Assembly (NCBI GenBank): GCA_963771305.1
Contig: CAVYTS010000036.1
Span: forward strand, 1 to 64,000
Source of the DNA: CAJCIT01 sp963771305
GTDB taxonomy: Bacteria; Acidobacteriota; Terriglobia; Bryobacterales; Bryobacteraceae
Direction: 5' to 3'
Length of the DNA: 64,000 bases
Part shown: in pieces, positions 30,599 to 39,180 of the stretch
Layout of the letters: the number at the start of each line of letters is the position of its first letter
Numbering within the stretch: position 1 is the first letter of the stretch
The notes under the pieces: generated by a model
Told to the model about the DNA's origin: nothing
Database searches by the model: none
Seen by the model: the letters and a program-made list of their open reading frames with translations, nothing else
Made by a program: the position numbers and the translations under genes

Positions 30599-33564
30599 AT
30601 GAGTAAAGAGCTGGTGATTGCATCCAATCGCCACGAGACGAAAGTAGCCGTTCTCGAAGACGATCAACTCGTCGAGGTCTATTTTCAACGCGCGAACGAG
30701 TATTCGCTCGCGGGAAGCATCCACAAAGGTAGAGTGACGCGCGTCCTTCCGGGCATGCAGTCGGCATTTGTCGACTTGGGCCTGGAGCGGGACACGTTTC
30801 TCTACGTATCCGATTTCTTCGAAGAGAACGAAGACTTCGATCCTGTTTCGGCTGAACCGGCGCAGCGTGCAACGCCCATCGTTGAACGCGCGCCCGATCG
30901 GAACAGCGGCGGTGATCGTGGAAATGACCGAGGCGACCGGCGAGGAGACCGTGGACGCGATCGCGGCCCACGCTATCAGGACCGTTCACCCGAAGCGCGT
31001 TCGCCCGAAAGCCGTCAGCCCGAAGGCCGTCAAGGTGACGCAAGGCCTGTTTCCGTGCCTTCGGAGGCAGCGGGAGAGCCCTCATTGGTCGCTGAGCCAG
31101 TGACGGCGCCAACCGAATCGATTGAGACCATCAACCCGACGCTGGCCCGCATTCCGCCGATGGAAACCCGCAGCGAAGGAGACCGTCAGGACCGGGATCG
31201 GAATGACGACCGCCGCCGGCGTTCGCGCCGTCGCCGGACCCGCGGACGCGGATTCCCGGAGAACAAATATGCCGCCACAGGCGCCGCCAGCTCGGAACCC
31301 GAACCCACCGCCCGATACGCCGCTCCTGCTCCCGAAGCGCCAATCCGGGAAGACGTCGCCGTTGCCAGATCCGCCAGCGACCTGCTCATCCTGCCTGGTG
31401 AATCGCTCGCCAAGTACCGTCAAGGCGGCGGCCCGCGTGTTGTTGAACAGGTCGAAAAGGCAGCGGACCACGAACCTGTCGAACCGGCCGAACTGTCCCT
31501 GAGGCCGCTAGACGAAGACGAGAAGCTTGAAATCGTATCGAAGATCGAAGACCGGTTGGATGAGATTGAGTCGTCCGAAGAGGAGCACGAAGTTCTGCTA
31601 CACGGTCATGGCGCCGTGGTTCACCCGGAGCCAGCCTCGGCCGCCGGAATCGCTCCCCTGATTCTTCGTCCGGAGGTGAAGGCGGCTCCTCTGGTCCTCC
31701 CGCTCGACGAAGCCGCGGAATCGGCCGAAGAGATCGTCGCACACGCATCGCACGCAGATCCACATCCGCTTTCGCTGATTCGTTCCGACGAGGCCTCGGC
31801 GGCCTATGAAGCTCGGATCGAAGCCGAACTACACGAAGCCATCCGCGGCGACCAGGTGGAACCGGTTGAGCCCGACCTTGCTGAAGAAGCTGAAGCAGAA
31901 CTCTCGGATGAGGAGCGCGCTGAAGCGTTGGCTGGCGACTTGATTTCAGAAGATGCTTCGGTGGAAGAACCGGATGATGAGCCGGAGGAAGGCGAGCCCG
32001 CGGCTGGCGTTGAAGCGGGCGGTGTTCGTCACCGACGCCCCGGCTGCAGGAGAAGCAGCGGAATCCAGGCAAGCCACCCAAACCGCATCGGTTCGGGAAC
32101 AGGGCGGCCGGTCCATGCATCGTATGTCCCGGCGGATGCGCAGGCGCCGTGGCGGAAATCGCTTTGCTCCCCAGGCTGCGCCCTGCCGCCGGCACCGAGG
32201 CCGTGCAAGCCGTCGCCGCAGCTCCGGCGGTGGAAGTGCGCCCGGAACCTGAGGTCCGTCCGGAAGCTCGTGCTGAGCGCGTTGAACGGACAGAGCGTGT
32301 GGAACGGCCTGAGCGCGCCGAACAACGAGAAGAGCGGTCGGGGCCTGCGCCGGAACGTGTTTACCCCTCCATCACCGACCTGCTGAAGGCCGGCCAGGAG
32401 ATCATCGTCCAGATTGCGAAGGAGCCGCTAGGCCAAAAAGGCGCTCGCATTACTTCGCACATCGCGCTGCCAGGCCGCTACGTGGTCTTCATGCCGAGCG
32501 TCGATCATCTGGGCGTCTCGCGAAAGATCGCCAGTGATGAAGAGCGCCTCCGGCTGAAGCGCATCCTGCAAGCCCATCGGGTCGGGTCGAGCGGCGGCTT
32601 CATCGTCCGCACGGCCGGCGAAGGCCATACGGAAGAAGAGATCGCGGCCGACATGAACTTCCTCCACAATCTCTGGGTTGATATCAAGGAGAAAGCGGAG
32701 AAACGCCCCGCCCCCGCGCTGCTGCACCACGACCTCGATCTGGTTCAGCGCATTCTGCGCGACCAGGTAACGGAAGAATACAAGTCCATCTGGGCCGACA
32801 ACGAAGAGATGTACGAGAGCGTCCTGCGCTTTGTGCAGCGCTTCCAGCCCGCTCTGGTGAGCCGGGTGAAAATGTACACCCGCTCGGCGCCCATCTTCGA
32901 CGCCTTCGGCATTACGCAGGAGCTTGAAAAAGCCTTACGTCCCAAGGTCTGGCTGAAGTCGGGCGGTTACATCGTCATCAACCAGACGGAAGCGCTGGTG
33001 GCGATCGATGTCAATACCGGAAAGTACGTCGGCAAGTCGAACCGCCTGGAAGACACCATCGTGAAGACCAACACGGAGGCGGTGAAGGAGATTGTCCGCC
33101 AGATCCGGCTGCGCGATCTCGGTGGCATCATCGTAGTCGACTTCATCGACATGGATGAGCGCAAGAATCGGCAGAAGGTGATGCAGACCCTCGAAGAGGC
33201 TATGCGCGCCGACAAAGCGCCCTACAAGATTCTTCAGTTCAACGACTTCGGTTTGGTCGCCATTACCCGGAAGCGGGTGAAGCAGAGCCTGGAGCGGACG
33301 CTTTGTGCTCCGTGCCCGTATTGTGAAGGCGCGGGTTACGTTAAGAGCGTTCAGACCATCATCGGCGAGATCCTCATCGAGGCGCAAAAAATCGCCAGGG
33401 CGGTGGACGCCAAGGACGTTGTCTTACGCGTCCATCCCGACGTGGCTAAGGTGCTGAAGTCGAATAACAACCAGTACCTGGAAGAACTCGAACAGATCCT
33501 TGGCCGCCCGGTGCTGGTGGTTGGCGATGCGGCGCTGCATCACGAGAAGTTTGATCTAGGCTAA
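30599..33564 (+). CDS. rng: Ribonuclease G/E with very large S1-domain insert (two frame changes)
   Basis: The catalytic core is standard: MSKELVIASNRHETKVAVLED, then the S1 strands HKGRVTRVLPGMQSAFVDLGLERDTFLYVSDF, later ALVAIDVNTGKYVG and GGIIVVDFIDM with the metal-binding aspartates, and the zinc-link CAPCPYCEG. Between the two halves of the S1 domain (after EENEDFDP, about 30845, to SITDLLKAGQ, about 32368) lies a roughly 500-residue low-complexity insert rich in Glu, Asp, Arg and Pro. The frame changes twice inside it, near 32010 and 32180; in the corrected reading it holds an Arg-rich stretch followed by VER/PER repeats. The enzyme processes rRNA and degrades mRNA. Confidence 0.9.
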
Positions 33565-33616
33565 AGGGTTGATGACAAAAGCCGAAATTCCGCGTGCTCA
33601 ACTCGAGGGCGGAGAG

Positions 33617-34765
33617 CTACGCGCGGTTTCTCTGAAAACCCGCAGGCTGAAGGCCTGTGCCACGATTTTGCGAGAGCCCGCGAATGACGGTTTCGGTTGA
33701 GTGCACGTCCTTCCGCTGGATGGCCTCGGCGAGTGCCTGTAGCGAGTGGTTCCCGCTTTTGGGAGAGGGCGCGGAACGGAACATGGGGTAGATTTCACCG
33801 AACTTAGCGACCAGGTCGGGATCGCGCCATCCTAGGTTGGTCTCCTCCCGGAGGATGAGCATCGCATGCTCGGGCAAGTAGGCCTCCTTGTACGGCCGCT
33901 TGCTGGTGAGTGCATCGAAGATATCGGCGATCTGTATGATCCGCGCCAGCAGCGGGATCTCCTCGCCGCGCAATCCATCGGGATAACCCGACCCGTTCCA
34001 ACGCTCGTGGTGGGATCGGATGATGGGCAGTGTGTCGCGCAGCGAGCGCATCTTCTGGCAGATCCGTTCGCCGCGCACGGTGTGTTCGCGCAACAACACC
34101 CACTCCTCCGAGGTTAGTGGCCCCGGCTTGAAGAGGATGTGATCGGGAATGCCGACTTTACCGATATCGTGCAGGAAGCCGCCGCGCTGTAATGAGACGA
34201 GATCGGCCGCAGACAGGCCCAACGCAATCCCGAGGCTGGAAGCCAGCAGCGCGATGCGCTGGCAGTGTTCGCCCATGGCAGGGTCCCGTTCTTCCACCGA
34301 CTGAGCCAGCGAGAAGAGCACTGCTTCCGCGTCGTCCAGGGAGTCCAGGGTCGCTTTCAGGCGCAAGCTGGCCTGCACCCGAGCTTGCACCGCCTTGTGG
34401 CGGAGCGGCTTCAAGAGGAAATCGTGAGCGCCCGAGGCAATGGCGATCACTTCCTTTTCTGCCTGGTCGTCCGGAGCCAGCAGAAAAATGGGAATAAACT
34501 GCGTGCTGGAGTTGCTCTTCAGGATCCGGCAGAACATCGGGCCGCCGATCTCAGGCGCCATCAGATCGACCAGCACCAGGTCGATCCGCTCGTTGGCGAT
34601 CAGAGTCAGAGCCTGAGATGTAGAACTGGCTTCCAGCAGGTCGTTCCCGAGTTCTCGTAGGACACCCTGAAGAATGCGGCGGTTGGACTGAGAATGGTCA
34701 ACGATTAGGATCCGGCTCTGGGGTGGCACTAAGAGTGGCCCATTGGCAGTCGCGTCCGCTGCCAA
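33617..34765 (-). CDS. Response regulator with HD-GYP phosphodiesterase domain
   Basis: The receiver domain (ILIVDHSQSNRRILQGVL; acceptor Asp in DLVLVDLMAPE) occupies residues about 18-135. It is joined to an HD-GYP output domain (HCQRIALLASSLG, FLHDIGKVGIPD, HHERWNGSGYPDGL, ADIFDALTSKRPYKEA). HD-GYP proteins hydrolyse cyclic di-GMP, and all the metal-ligand motifs are visible. It follows the REC-PP2C gene on the same strand (97 nt gap), suggesting a shared signalling module. It converges with rng. Confidence 0.92.
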   Translation of the reverse strand: MAADATANGPLLVPPQSRILIVDHSQSNRRILQGVLRELGNDLLEASSTSQALTLIANERIDLVLVDLMAPEIGGPMFCRILKSNSSTQFIPIFLLAPDDQAEKEVIAIASGAHDFLLKPLRHKAVQARVQASLRLKATLDSLDDAEAVLFSLAQSVEERDPAMGEHCQRIALLASSLGIALGLSAADLVSLQRGGFLHDIGKVGIPDHILFKPGPLTSEEWVLLREHTVRGERICQKMRSLRDTLPIIRSHHERWNGSGYPDGLRGEEIPLLARIIQIADIFDALTSKRPYKEAYLPEHAMLILREETNLGWRDPDLVAKFGEIYPMFRSAPSPKSGNHSLQALAEAIQRKDVHSTETVIRGLSQNRGTGLQPAGFQRNRA

Positions 34766-34861
34766 GGCGATCGCATTTCCCGGCCCACGGCTCTCGGCTT
34801 ACTGTGACCGGTAGAATTGGCCCACAGTTAGGTATCGGTTCACACCGGTCAGGACTTTAAC

Positions 34862-36100
34862 CTAGCGGCCAACCAGCGCAATCAAGGTCTGGTCGTCGAT
34901 CAAGTCCTGGCCACCGCCGAGCCGGGCTAACTCGGCTTGTATCTCTTCGACGGCCGCCAGAGCGGCCCCGCTCTTGGAAGCCAGCAGCAACTCGACGAAG
35001 CCGTCTTCGCCCAATTCGTCTGGCCCAGTTTGGGTGACCACGGTGCAGTCCGTGGCGCCGTCGGTGAAAGCGAATAGATGATCGCCAGGCCCGAGCGTCG
35101 CGGACCCTGTGGCGCACTCCCAGCGCGGAAACAAACCCACTACCGTGCTGGTTGCGGTGAGGCGTTCCGCCTCGCCCGATGCCTTGATGAGGAGCGGAGA
35201 CGGATGGCCGCCATTGACGAAGCGCATGGTGCGGGATGGCTCGTCGTAGTCAAAATAGAACAGCGTGACGTACTGCTCGGGCGGCGTGGCGTCATAGAAG
35301 AGGCGATTGACTGCGGTCAGCAGTTCGGCGGGCTCGCGAGTGCCACTCTCGATCTGGCTACGGAACGAGGCCTGCAAGTTCGCCATCAGCATGGCAGCAC
35401 CAACGCCCTTGCCCGACACATCGGCCAGAACGCCAGAAAGGCGGCCTTCGCCGAGATCGAAGAAGTCATAGTAGTCGCCGCCGACAGCTCGCGCCGGCAC
35501 ACAACGTCCGGCGTAGTCGAGCGTGGCCATCGGTTTCAGCTTCTGCGGGAACAGCTTCTGCTGTACATGGCGAGCGATATCCAGCTCGCTCTTATTGCTG
35601 TCGACCACACGACGGGCAGCAGCTGCGCGGTCCAGTTCCTTGCTGATGGTCTGCAGCAGCCGGGAATTGTCCCACGGTTTCTGCACGAAATCGGAGGCGC
35701 CCAGCCGCATGGCCTCTACCGCCAGCTCGACATTGCCCCAAGCCGTCATGACAACAATTGGCAGCTTGTCAAACCGCTTGCGCAGCTCGGTGAGCAGCGC
35801 CAAGCCCTCCTGGCCGGAAGTGGTATCGCGCGTGTAGTTGAGATCCATCAAGACCAGGTCGAAAGGCTGGCCAGTCGCCGCCAGGGCGAGGGGCGGGGAA
35901 TCGACCGACTCCGCCACGAATCCGTTCATCTTCAACAGCAGTTCCAGCGCGGTCAATATGTCGAGCTGATCGTCAACCAGCAGAATTCGCTGCCGTTTAC
36001 GAGCCTCGGACACGGTGGAGGACCTGGTAGAAGGGTTTGGGATCAAGGCGCTGCCACCAACATCGAGACGTTGTACTACTGTATCGCTGATCTCCTGCAT
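34862..36100 (-). CDS. Response regulator with PP2C-type (SpoIIE/RsbU) phosphatase domain
   Basis: The 412-residue product has a receiver domain (ILLVDDQLDILTALELLL; Asp in DLVLMDLNYT; residues about 38-155) and a short helical linker (ELDIARHVQQKLFP, typical of RsbU-like proteins). The PP2C domain shows AVGGDYYDFF, GVLADVSGKGVGAAMLMA, NGGHPSPLL and DGATDC metal sites. Such proteins usually dephosphorylate an anti-sigma-factor antagonist in partner-switching; no antagonist gene is adjacent. Confidence 0.92.
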   Translation of the reverse strand: MQEISDTVVQRLDVGGSALIPNPSTRSSTVSEARKRQRILLVDDQLDILTALELLLKMNGFVAESVDSPPLALAATGQPFDLVLMDLNYTRDTTSGQEGLALLTELRKRFDKLPIVVMTAWGNVELAVEAMRLGASDFVQKPWDNSRLLQTISKELDRAAAARRVVDSNKSELDIARHVQQKLFPQKLKPMATLDYAGRCVPARAVGGDYYDFFDLGEGRLSGVLADVSGKGVGAAMLMANLQASFRSQIESGTREPAELLTAVNRLFYDATPPEQYVTLFYFDYDEPSRTMRFVNGGHPSPLLIKASGEAERLTATSTVVGLFPRWECATGSATLGPGDHLFAFTDGATDCTVVTQTGPDELGEDGFVELLLASKSGAALAAVEEIQAELARLGGGQDLIDDQTLIALVGR

Positions 36101-36371
36101 CGCAAGGTGTTCTCGTTTACAGGTTGCACTCCGACGGCCAACGCCGTTGGCGTGAGTTTTCTGGCAGTTGACCGGGCAGGCTGTGGCATCCCGCGCCCAA
36201 AGTCAACGTCCGGGGGAAACCACTGTCCGAAACCGGACAGGTCATATGCCGGTACAGTGAAACGCCAATGCTAAACTGAAGGCTGTCGGCAAGATTAGGC
36301 TTCTTCATTGTGTTCGGAAGCATCCTTGCCGCGAGCCTCCACGCTGGATTCTTCCAGTGTTCTCAACCCAA

Positions 36372-36461
36372 GGAGAGATGGCCGAGTGGTTGAAGGCGCA
36401 CGCTTGGAAAGCGTGTTTAGGGGAAACTCTAACGTGGGTTCGAATCCCACTCTCTCCGCCA
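36372..36461 (+). tRNA. tRNA-Ser (anticodon GGA)
   Basis: The acceptor stem GGAGAGA pairs with TCTCTCC. The anticodon arm CACGC-TTGGAAA-GCGTG has GGA at the anticodon position, a long variable arm (TTTAGGGGAAACTCTAA) is typical of class II tRNAs, and the T arm is GTGGGTTCGAATCCCAC. CCA is encoded. It is the probable integration site of the island that follows. Confidence 0.97.
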
Positions 36462-36463
36462 GA
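36435..36463. repeat. att-like direct repeat at the tRNA-Ser 3' end (copy 1)
   Basis: The last 29 nt of the tRNA (T arm to just past CCA) recur exactly at 46253-46281, and 25 nt recur at 53273-53297. This is the pattern left by site-specific integration into a tRNA gene. Confidence 0.85.
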
Positions 36464-36547
36464 AAAACAGCAACCGAGCTGCGCATGTGCGCTTCATGAA
36501 GCACCGCACTTTAGTTGATATCCTGATTGACAAAAGGAGATTCTGCC

Positions 36548-36790
36548 GTGCATCCACTCCTAAACAGGATTGCGATCGACCCGAACGTCTGTTTCGGAAA
36601 GCCATGTGTGCGTGGCACTAGAATTTGGGTTTCTTTGCTCCTGGACGTTCTCGCCAGCGGCGCTTCCATCGAGGAACTCCTTGAACAGTACCCCCAACTC
36701 CAACGCGATGACGTCTTGGCAGCCATTGCATACGGCGCCGAGATGAGCCGTGAGCGCTTCGTGGACTTGCCCGGTAGCAGCGCGGCATGA
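36548..36790 (+). CDS. DUF433 domain protein (antitoxin-like)
   Basis: The 80-residue product has the DUF433 pattern IAIDPNVCFGKPCVRGTRIWVSLLLDVLASGASIEELLEQYP, a winged-helix type domain often found as the antitoxin of DUF5615/PIN-like pairs. GTG at 36548 is chosen over an upstream TTG because AAAGGAGA sits eight bases before it. It overlaps the toxin-like gene by four bases (ATGA) and lies 86 nt from the tRNA-Ser, where an island-stabilising module would be expected. Confidence 0.85.
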   Translation: MHPLLNRIAIDPNVCFGKPCVRGTRIWVSLLLDVLASGASIEELLEQYPQLQRDDVLAAIAYGAEMSRERFVDLPGSSAA

Positions 36791-37173
36791 AGTTCAAATT
36801 GGACGAGAACTTCGGTTCGAGATCCGTTCATCTTTTCGATAACGCCGGTCATGATGTAGAGACCGTCCAGCAGGAAGGTCTTGGCGGCGCTACCGACGAG
36901 ACGATTTTCAACGTTTGTGTTCGCGAAGGACGTTGCCTGGTCAGCCTGGACCTCGACTTTGCGGATGTTTTGCGTTTTCCGCCCCACCATACGGGGGGAA
37001 TCGCTGTGCTGAGATTGCCGAAGCAGCCTTCGCTGAGCTTGCTAGAGAAATTGGCCGGCGATCTGATACAAATGCTCCGGGTCGAGTCGATCGCCGGCCG
37101 GCTTTGGATTGTCGAGCCCGGGCGCATCAGGGTTCACGAGGATACGGCCGTGGAACCGGGCTCCAACGACTAA
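36787..37173 (+). CDS. DUF5615 PIN-like protein (toxin-like)
   Basis: The 128-residue product begins MKFKLDENFGSRSVHLFDNAGHDVETV and continues VSLDLDFADVLRFPP. These acidic residues (DEN, D.DF) correspond to the metal site of PIN-like nucleases. DUF433-DUF5615 pairs are a widespread putative toxin-antitoxin arrangement; toxicity here is inferred, not shown. It is intact and has no frame breaks. Confidence 0.85.
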   Translation: MKFKLDENFGSRSVHLFDNAGHDVETVQQEGLGGATDETIFNVCVREGRCLVSLDLDFADVLRFPPHHTGGIAVLRLPKQPSLSLLEKLAGDLIQMLRVESIAGRLWIVEPGRIRVHEDTAVEPGSND

Positions 37174-37194
37174 GGTGAAAACCTCATATACCCG

Positions 37195-37341
37195 ACACGG
37201 CGCCTGCAGTGTAGAGATTCTTGGTAGACTTAGACGAACCTCCCGGTTCGCGTCGGTGCAAAAGACCCGCTGGCTATCCGTGCCGCGTTGCGTAATGTGG
37301 TGTGGAACTCCAGTCGCAATTGCCCGCGCAAGACGTGCCAT
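37195..37341 (-). pseudogene. RAYT transposase, 5' fragment
   Basis: It encodes MARLARAIATGVPHHITQRG and about 30 further residues, clearly paralogous to the complete RAYT at 38434-39108. Similarity stops at about 37195, near the end of the DUF5615 gene. The upstream flank (37338-37405) is 67/68 identical to that of the complete copy. Confidence 0.8.
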
Positions 37342-37405
37342 CACAGCGATAGTATGAACTGACTTGGATTTCTCTCTTAGGAACATTGCGGACTGTCCCC
37401 GAAGC
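37338..37405. repeat. RAYT 5' flank, copy 1 (68 nt)
   Basis: It matches 39105-39172 with one mismatch. The segment runs from the transposase start codon outward and contains GGACTGTCC, a small perfect palindrome. Unrelated Rhs-type sequence begins immediately beyond both copies. Confidence 0.85.
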
Positions 37406-37602
37406 CCCCCCCGAATCCAAACCCGGACCCGAAAGTCATGCCGTTACCGATTCCGAGCCCGGAACCCGCTCCTGTGCCGATGCCAACACCTGTGCCAGAG
37501 CCGTTGCCCATACTACCTCCGTTGCCAATGCCGGAGCCGATCCCGTTCCCCATTCCTCTGGCGATACAAAACCAGTGGGACAATCAGTGGAGGCCATTGT
37601 GA
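37381..37602 (+). pseudogene. Proline-repeat tail fragment (Rhs tip-like), headless
   Basis: The frame opens directly after an in-frame TAG at 37378-37380 and has no start codon, so it is the 3' part of a longer gene. It encodes a strict x-P-x-P array (PIPSPEPAPVPMPTPVPEP...) for about 45 residues, then AIQNQWDNQWRPL and a stop at 37600-37602. Its assignment to an Rhs C-terminal tip rests on context: the neighbouring modules, and the same RAYT flank that precedes a definite Rhs tip at 39181. The antisense glycine-rich frame is its shadow. Confidence 0.45.
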
Positions 37603-37928
37603 CCGGTCGAATCTCAAAGGGAGAGACGTCCGACGTGATTCCACCTCTTTCGTTGGTCAGGGTCACAAAAGTGACGCCCAGCGAACCCGGCTGGACGGGC
37701 CACCTGGGAAGGATCTTTAGAATCGGTTACTACCGAAAGAATGATGGACTTAACTGCGTGTGGCTGGTAGATGAGACGGGTAAATATTGCGAGACCGTCG
37801 ATCAAGCAATGATCAAAACTCATTTCGAGGTTCTAAAGCGCAGCGATGAGGTCGACCTCTATGGACAAGACCGACCTATAATCGGTCCCTTAGCGCGGAT
37901 TGATGGTCATGAAGAACCTCGGCCCTGA
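37599..37928 (+). CDS. Small hypothetical protein, candidate immunity protein
   Basis: The 109-residue product starts at GTG 37599. A perfect GGAGG Shine-Dalgarno lies five bases upstream, and the start overlaps the stop of the proline-repeat fragment (GTGA), so the two were translationally coupled. It contains SLVRVTKVTPSEPGWTGHLGRIFRIGYY and NCVWLVDETGKYCETVDQ, resembling an SH3-like beta fold. No signal peptide is present, so it is probably cytoplasmic. The immunity role is inferred only from its position behind a tip-like fragment. Confidence 0.55.
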   Translation: MTGRISKGETSDVIPPLSLVRVTKVTPSEPGWTGHLGRIFRIGYYRKNDGLNCVWLVDETGKYCETVDQAMIKTHFEVLKRSDEVDLYGQDRPIIGPLARIDGHEEPRP

Positions 37929-38003
37929 AGACAATACGCACAATCATCTCCGCGAACCATTCGTCTAGAAAAATGGGCCAAACGTCCTAGGGAAGTATTC
38001 TAG

Positions 38004-38267
38004 GGCAGGAAGGATCGCATCATCCCGCTGGGCGACCGCGCCGCGGCCTGGGTGCACAAATACCTCGACGAGTCGCGCCCGCACCTGGCCACCGAGCCCG
38101 ACGACCAGATCGTGTTCCTGTCCAATGCCGGTGAACGTCTGGGCGGTAAGATGCATGTGAACTCGGGGTATTCCTTCGGGGATGCGTACCAAATGACGCG
38201 CCACGTCATCAGCATCATGCATACGTTCCGGAATACTGCGGGGATCACGCACCCAACCACCCAATGA
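38004..38267 (+). pseudogene. Tyrosine recombinase (phage/XerC-type integrase) fragment
   Basis: The frame encodes GRKDRIIPLGDRAAAWVHKYLDESRP...DQIVFLSNAGERLG, the well-conserved segment after the first catalytic Arg region of tyrosine recombinases (GKG.KDR.vPL). The C-terminal H-R-Y catalytic part is missing; the frame drifts into unrelated sequence and stops at 38265-38267. It is the only trace of an integrase in the island and would explain the tRNA-Ser target. Confidence 0.65.
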
Positions 38268-38277
38268 TCGGCAGACG

Positions 38278-38418
38278 ATGAAGCTCCTAACTAAAGTAGC
38301 GGCGATAGGTCTCTCTCTGGCGTCTTGTCTCACGGCGAATGCCAGTTATCTAGTAGTGTGTTCGGCCTTCGATGACCAAGGTCGTTCGGGTCCGCTATGG
38401 TACGAGGTTGTAGACTGA
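38278..38418 (+). CDS. 46-residue peptide with signal sequence
   Basis: ATG at 38278 opens a short frame with a clear signal peptide (MKLLTKVAAIGLSLASCLTANA) followed by 24 residues (SYLVVCSAFDDQGRSGPLWYEVVD). It may be a remnant of a longer exported, possibly immunity-type, protein cut by the neighbouring RAYT element, or a genuine small protein. No ribosome binding site stands out. Confidence 0.35.
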   Translation: MKLLTKVAAIGLSLASCLTANASYLVVCSAFDDQGRSGPLWYEVVD

Positions 38419-38433
38419 TGGGCTGAGCCGCGT

Positions 38434-39108
38434 TCAGCCAGCAGCCTGCAGCAAGCGGACGCCTTGGTGTGGGCGTAGTTGACGGTGAGTCTGTTGCTCC
38501 AGGTGCTCGAGGAATTCATCGCTACCAACCGGGCGGCCCGTGAACGTTCCGCGTTGCAGCATGCGGATCTCAAGCAATTCTTCCGGCGTGGCAAGCAACG
38601 TTTGCCAGCCCTCGCGTCCGCCTTGCTCCTCCCAGAAACTCATGTCGAGAAGGCCACCGGGATCGGCGCCGTCCAGGTGCGCTGAGGCGCTCGACCATCG
38701 GTAGGCAGGCGGCAGGTCCACCAATCCCGCCCGCACCGGATTCCGTTCCACGTAGCGCAAGGCCACGCGAGTGTGCCGAGCATCAAGCGCGCAAGAGTAG
38801 AAGCGATTCTGCCACAGATGGCCCGTCCGCCCGCGGCGGCTGTTGAGATAAGATGCGTAGCGGCCGTGAGTGCGGCGTAGGGCCACTGCCATCGAAGTGG
38901 CCTCCTCGGGCGCTACCACGAGGTGGATGTGATTGGTCATTAAACAGAAGGCGAGGATGCGCAGTCCGGCCTGCTGCGCCGAGATTCGGAGCAGACTTAG
39001 ATAAACCTCCCGATCCGCGTCGGTATAAAAGACTCGTTGGCTAGCCGTGCCGCGCTGCGTGATGTGGTGCGGAACTCCAATCGCAATTACCCGCGCAAGA
39101 CGCGCCAT
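38434..39108 (-). CDS. REP-associated tyrosine transposase (RAYT/Y1 family)
   Basis: The 224-residue product begins MARLARVIAIGVPHHITQRG. It has the HUH motif in FCLMTNHIHLVV and the catalytic-Tyr region GHLWQNRFYSCALD, followed by YVERNPVRAGLV and YRWSSASAH, all RAYT hallmarks. It is intact. The start was set at the conserved MARLAR; an in-frame upstream extension is the repeated flank. A second, truncated copy lies at 37195-37341. RAYTs mobilise REP-type palindromes and are usually single copy. Confidence 0.9.
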   Translation of the reverse strand: MARLARVIAIGVPHHITQRGTASQRVFYTDADREVYLSLLRISAQQAGLRILAFCLMTNHIHLVVAPEEATSMAVALRRTHGRYASYLNSRRGRTGHLWQNRFYSCALDARHTRVALRYVERNPVRAGLVDLPPAYRWSSASAHLDGADPGGLLDMSFWEEQGGREGWQTLLATPEELLEIRMLQRGTFTGRPVGSDEFLEHLEQQTHRQLRPHQGVRLLQAAG

Positions 39109-39172
39109 CACAGCGATAGTATGAACTGAGTTGGATTTCTCTCTTAGGAACATTGCGGACTGTCCCCGAAGC
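39105..39172. repeat. RAYT 5' flank, copy 2 (68 nt)
   Basis: It differs from 37338-37405 at one position (GAG/GAC). It ends nine bases before definite Rhs core sequence (PNLYAYVGNNP) and contains the same GGACTGTCC palindrome. Confidence 0.85.
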
Positions 39173-39180
39173 TCCCCGAA

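Noticed and set aside
35078..36274. A 398-codon open frame antisense to the REC-PP2C gene
   Set aside because: It is a shadow frame; the minus strand carries both signature domains of a response regulator phosphatase.
37377..37583. Glycine-rich peptide (GxGxG repeats) on the minus strand
   Set aside because: It is the complement of the xPxP repeat; the plus-strand frame is coupled to a gene with a good ribosome binding site.
37372..39180. A CRISPR-like arrangement from the repeated RAYT flank
   Set aside because: There are only two copies, 1.7 kb apart, each attached to transposase sequence; no spacers or cas genes.
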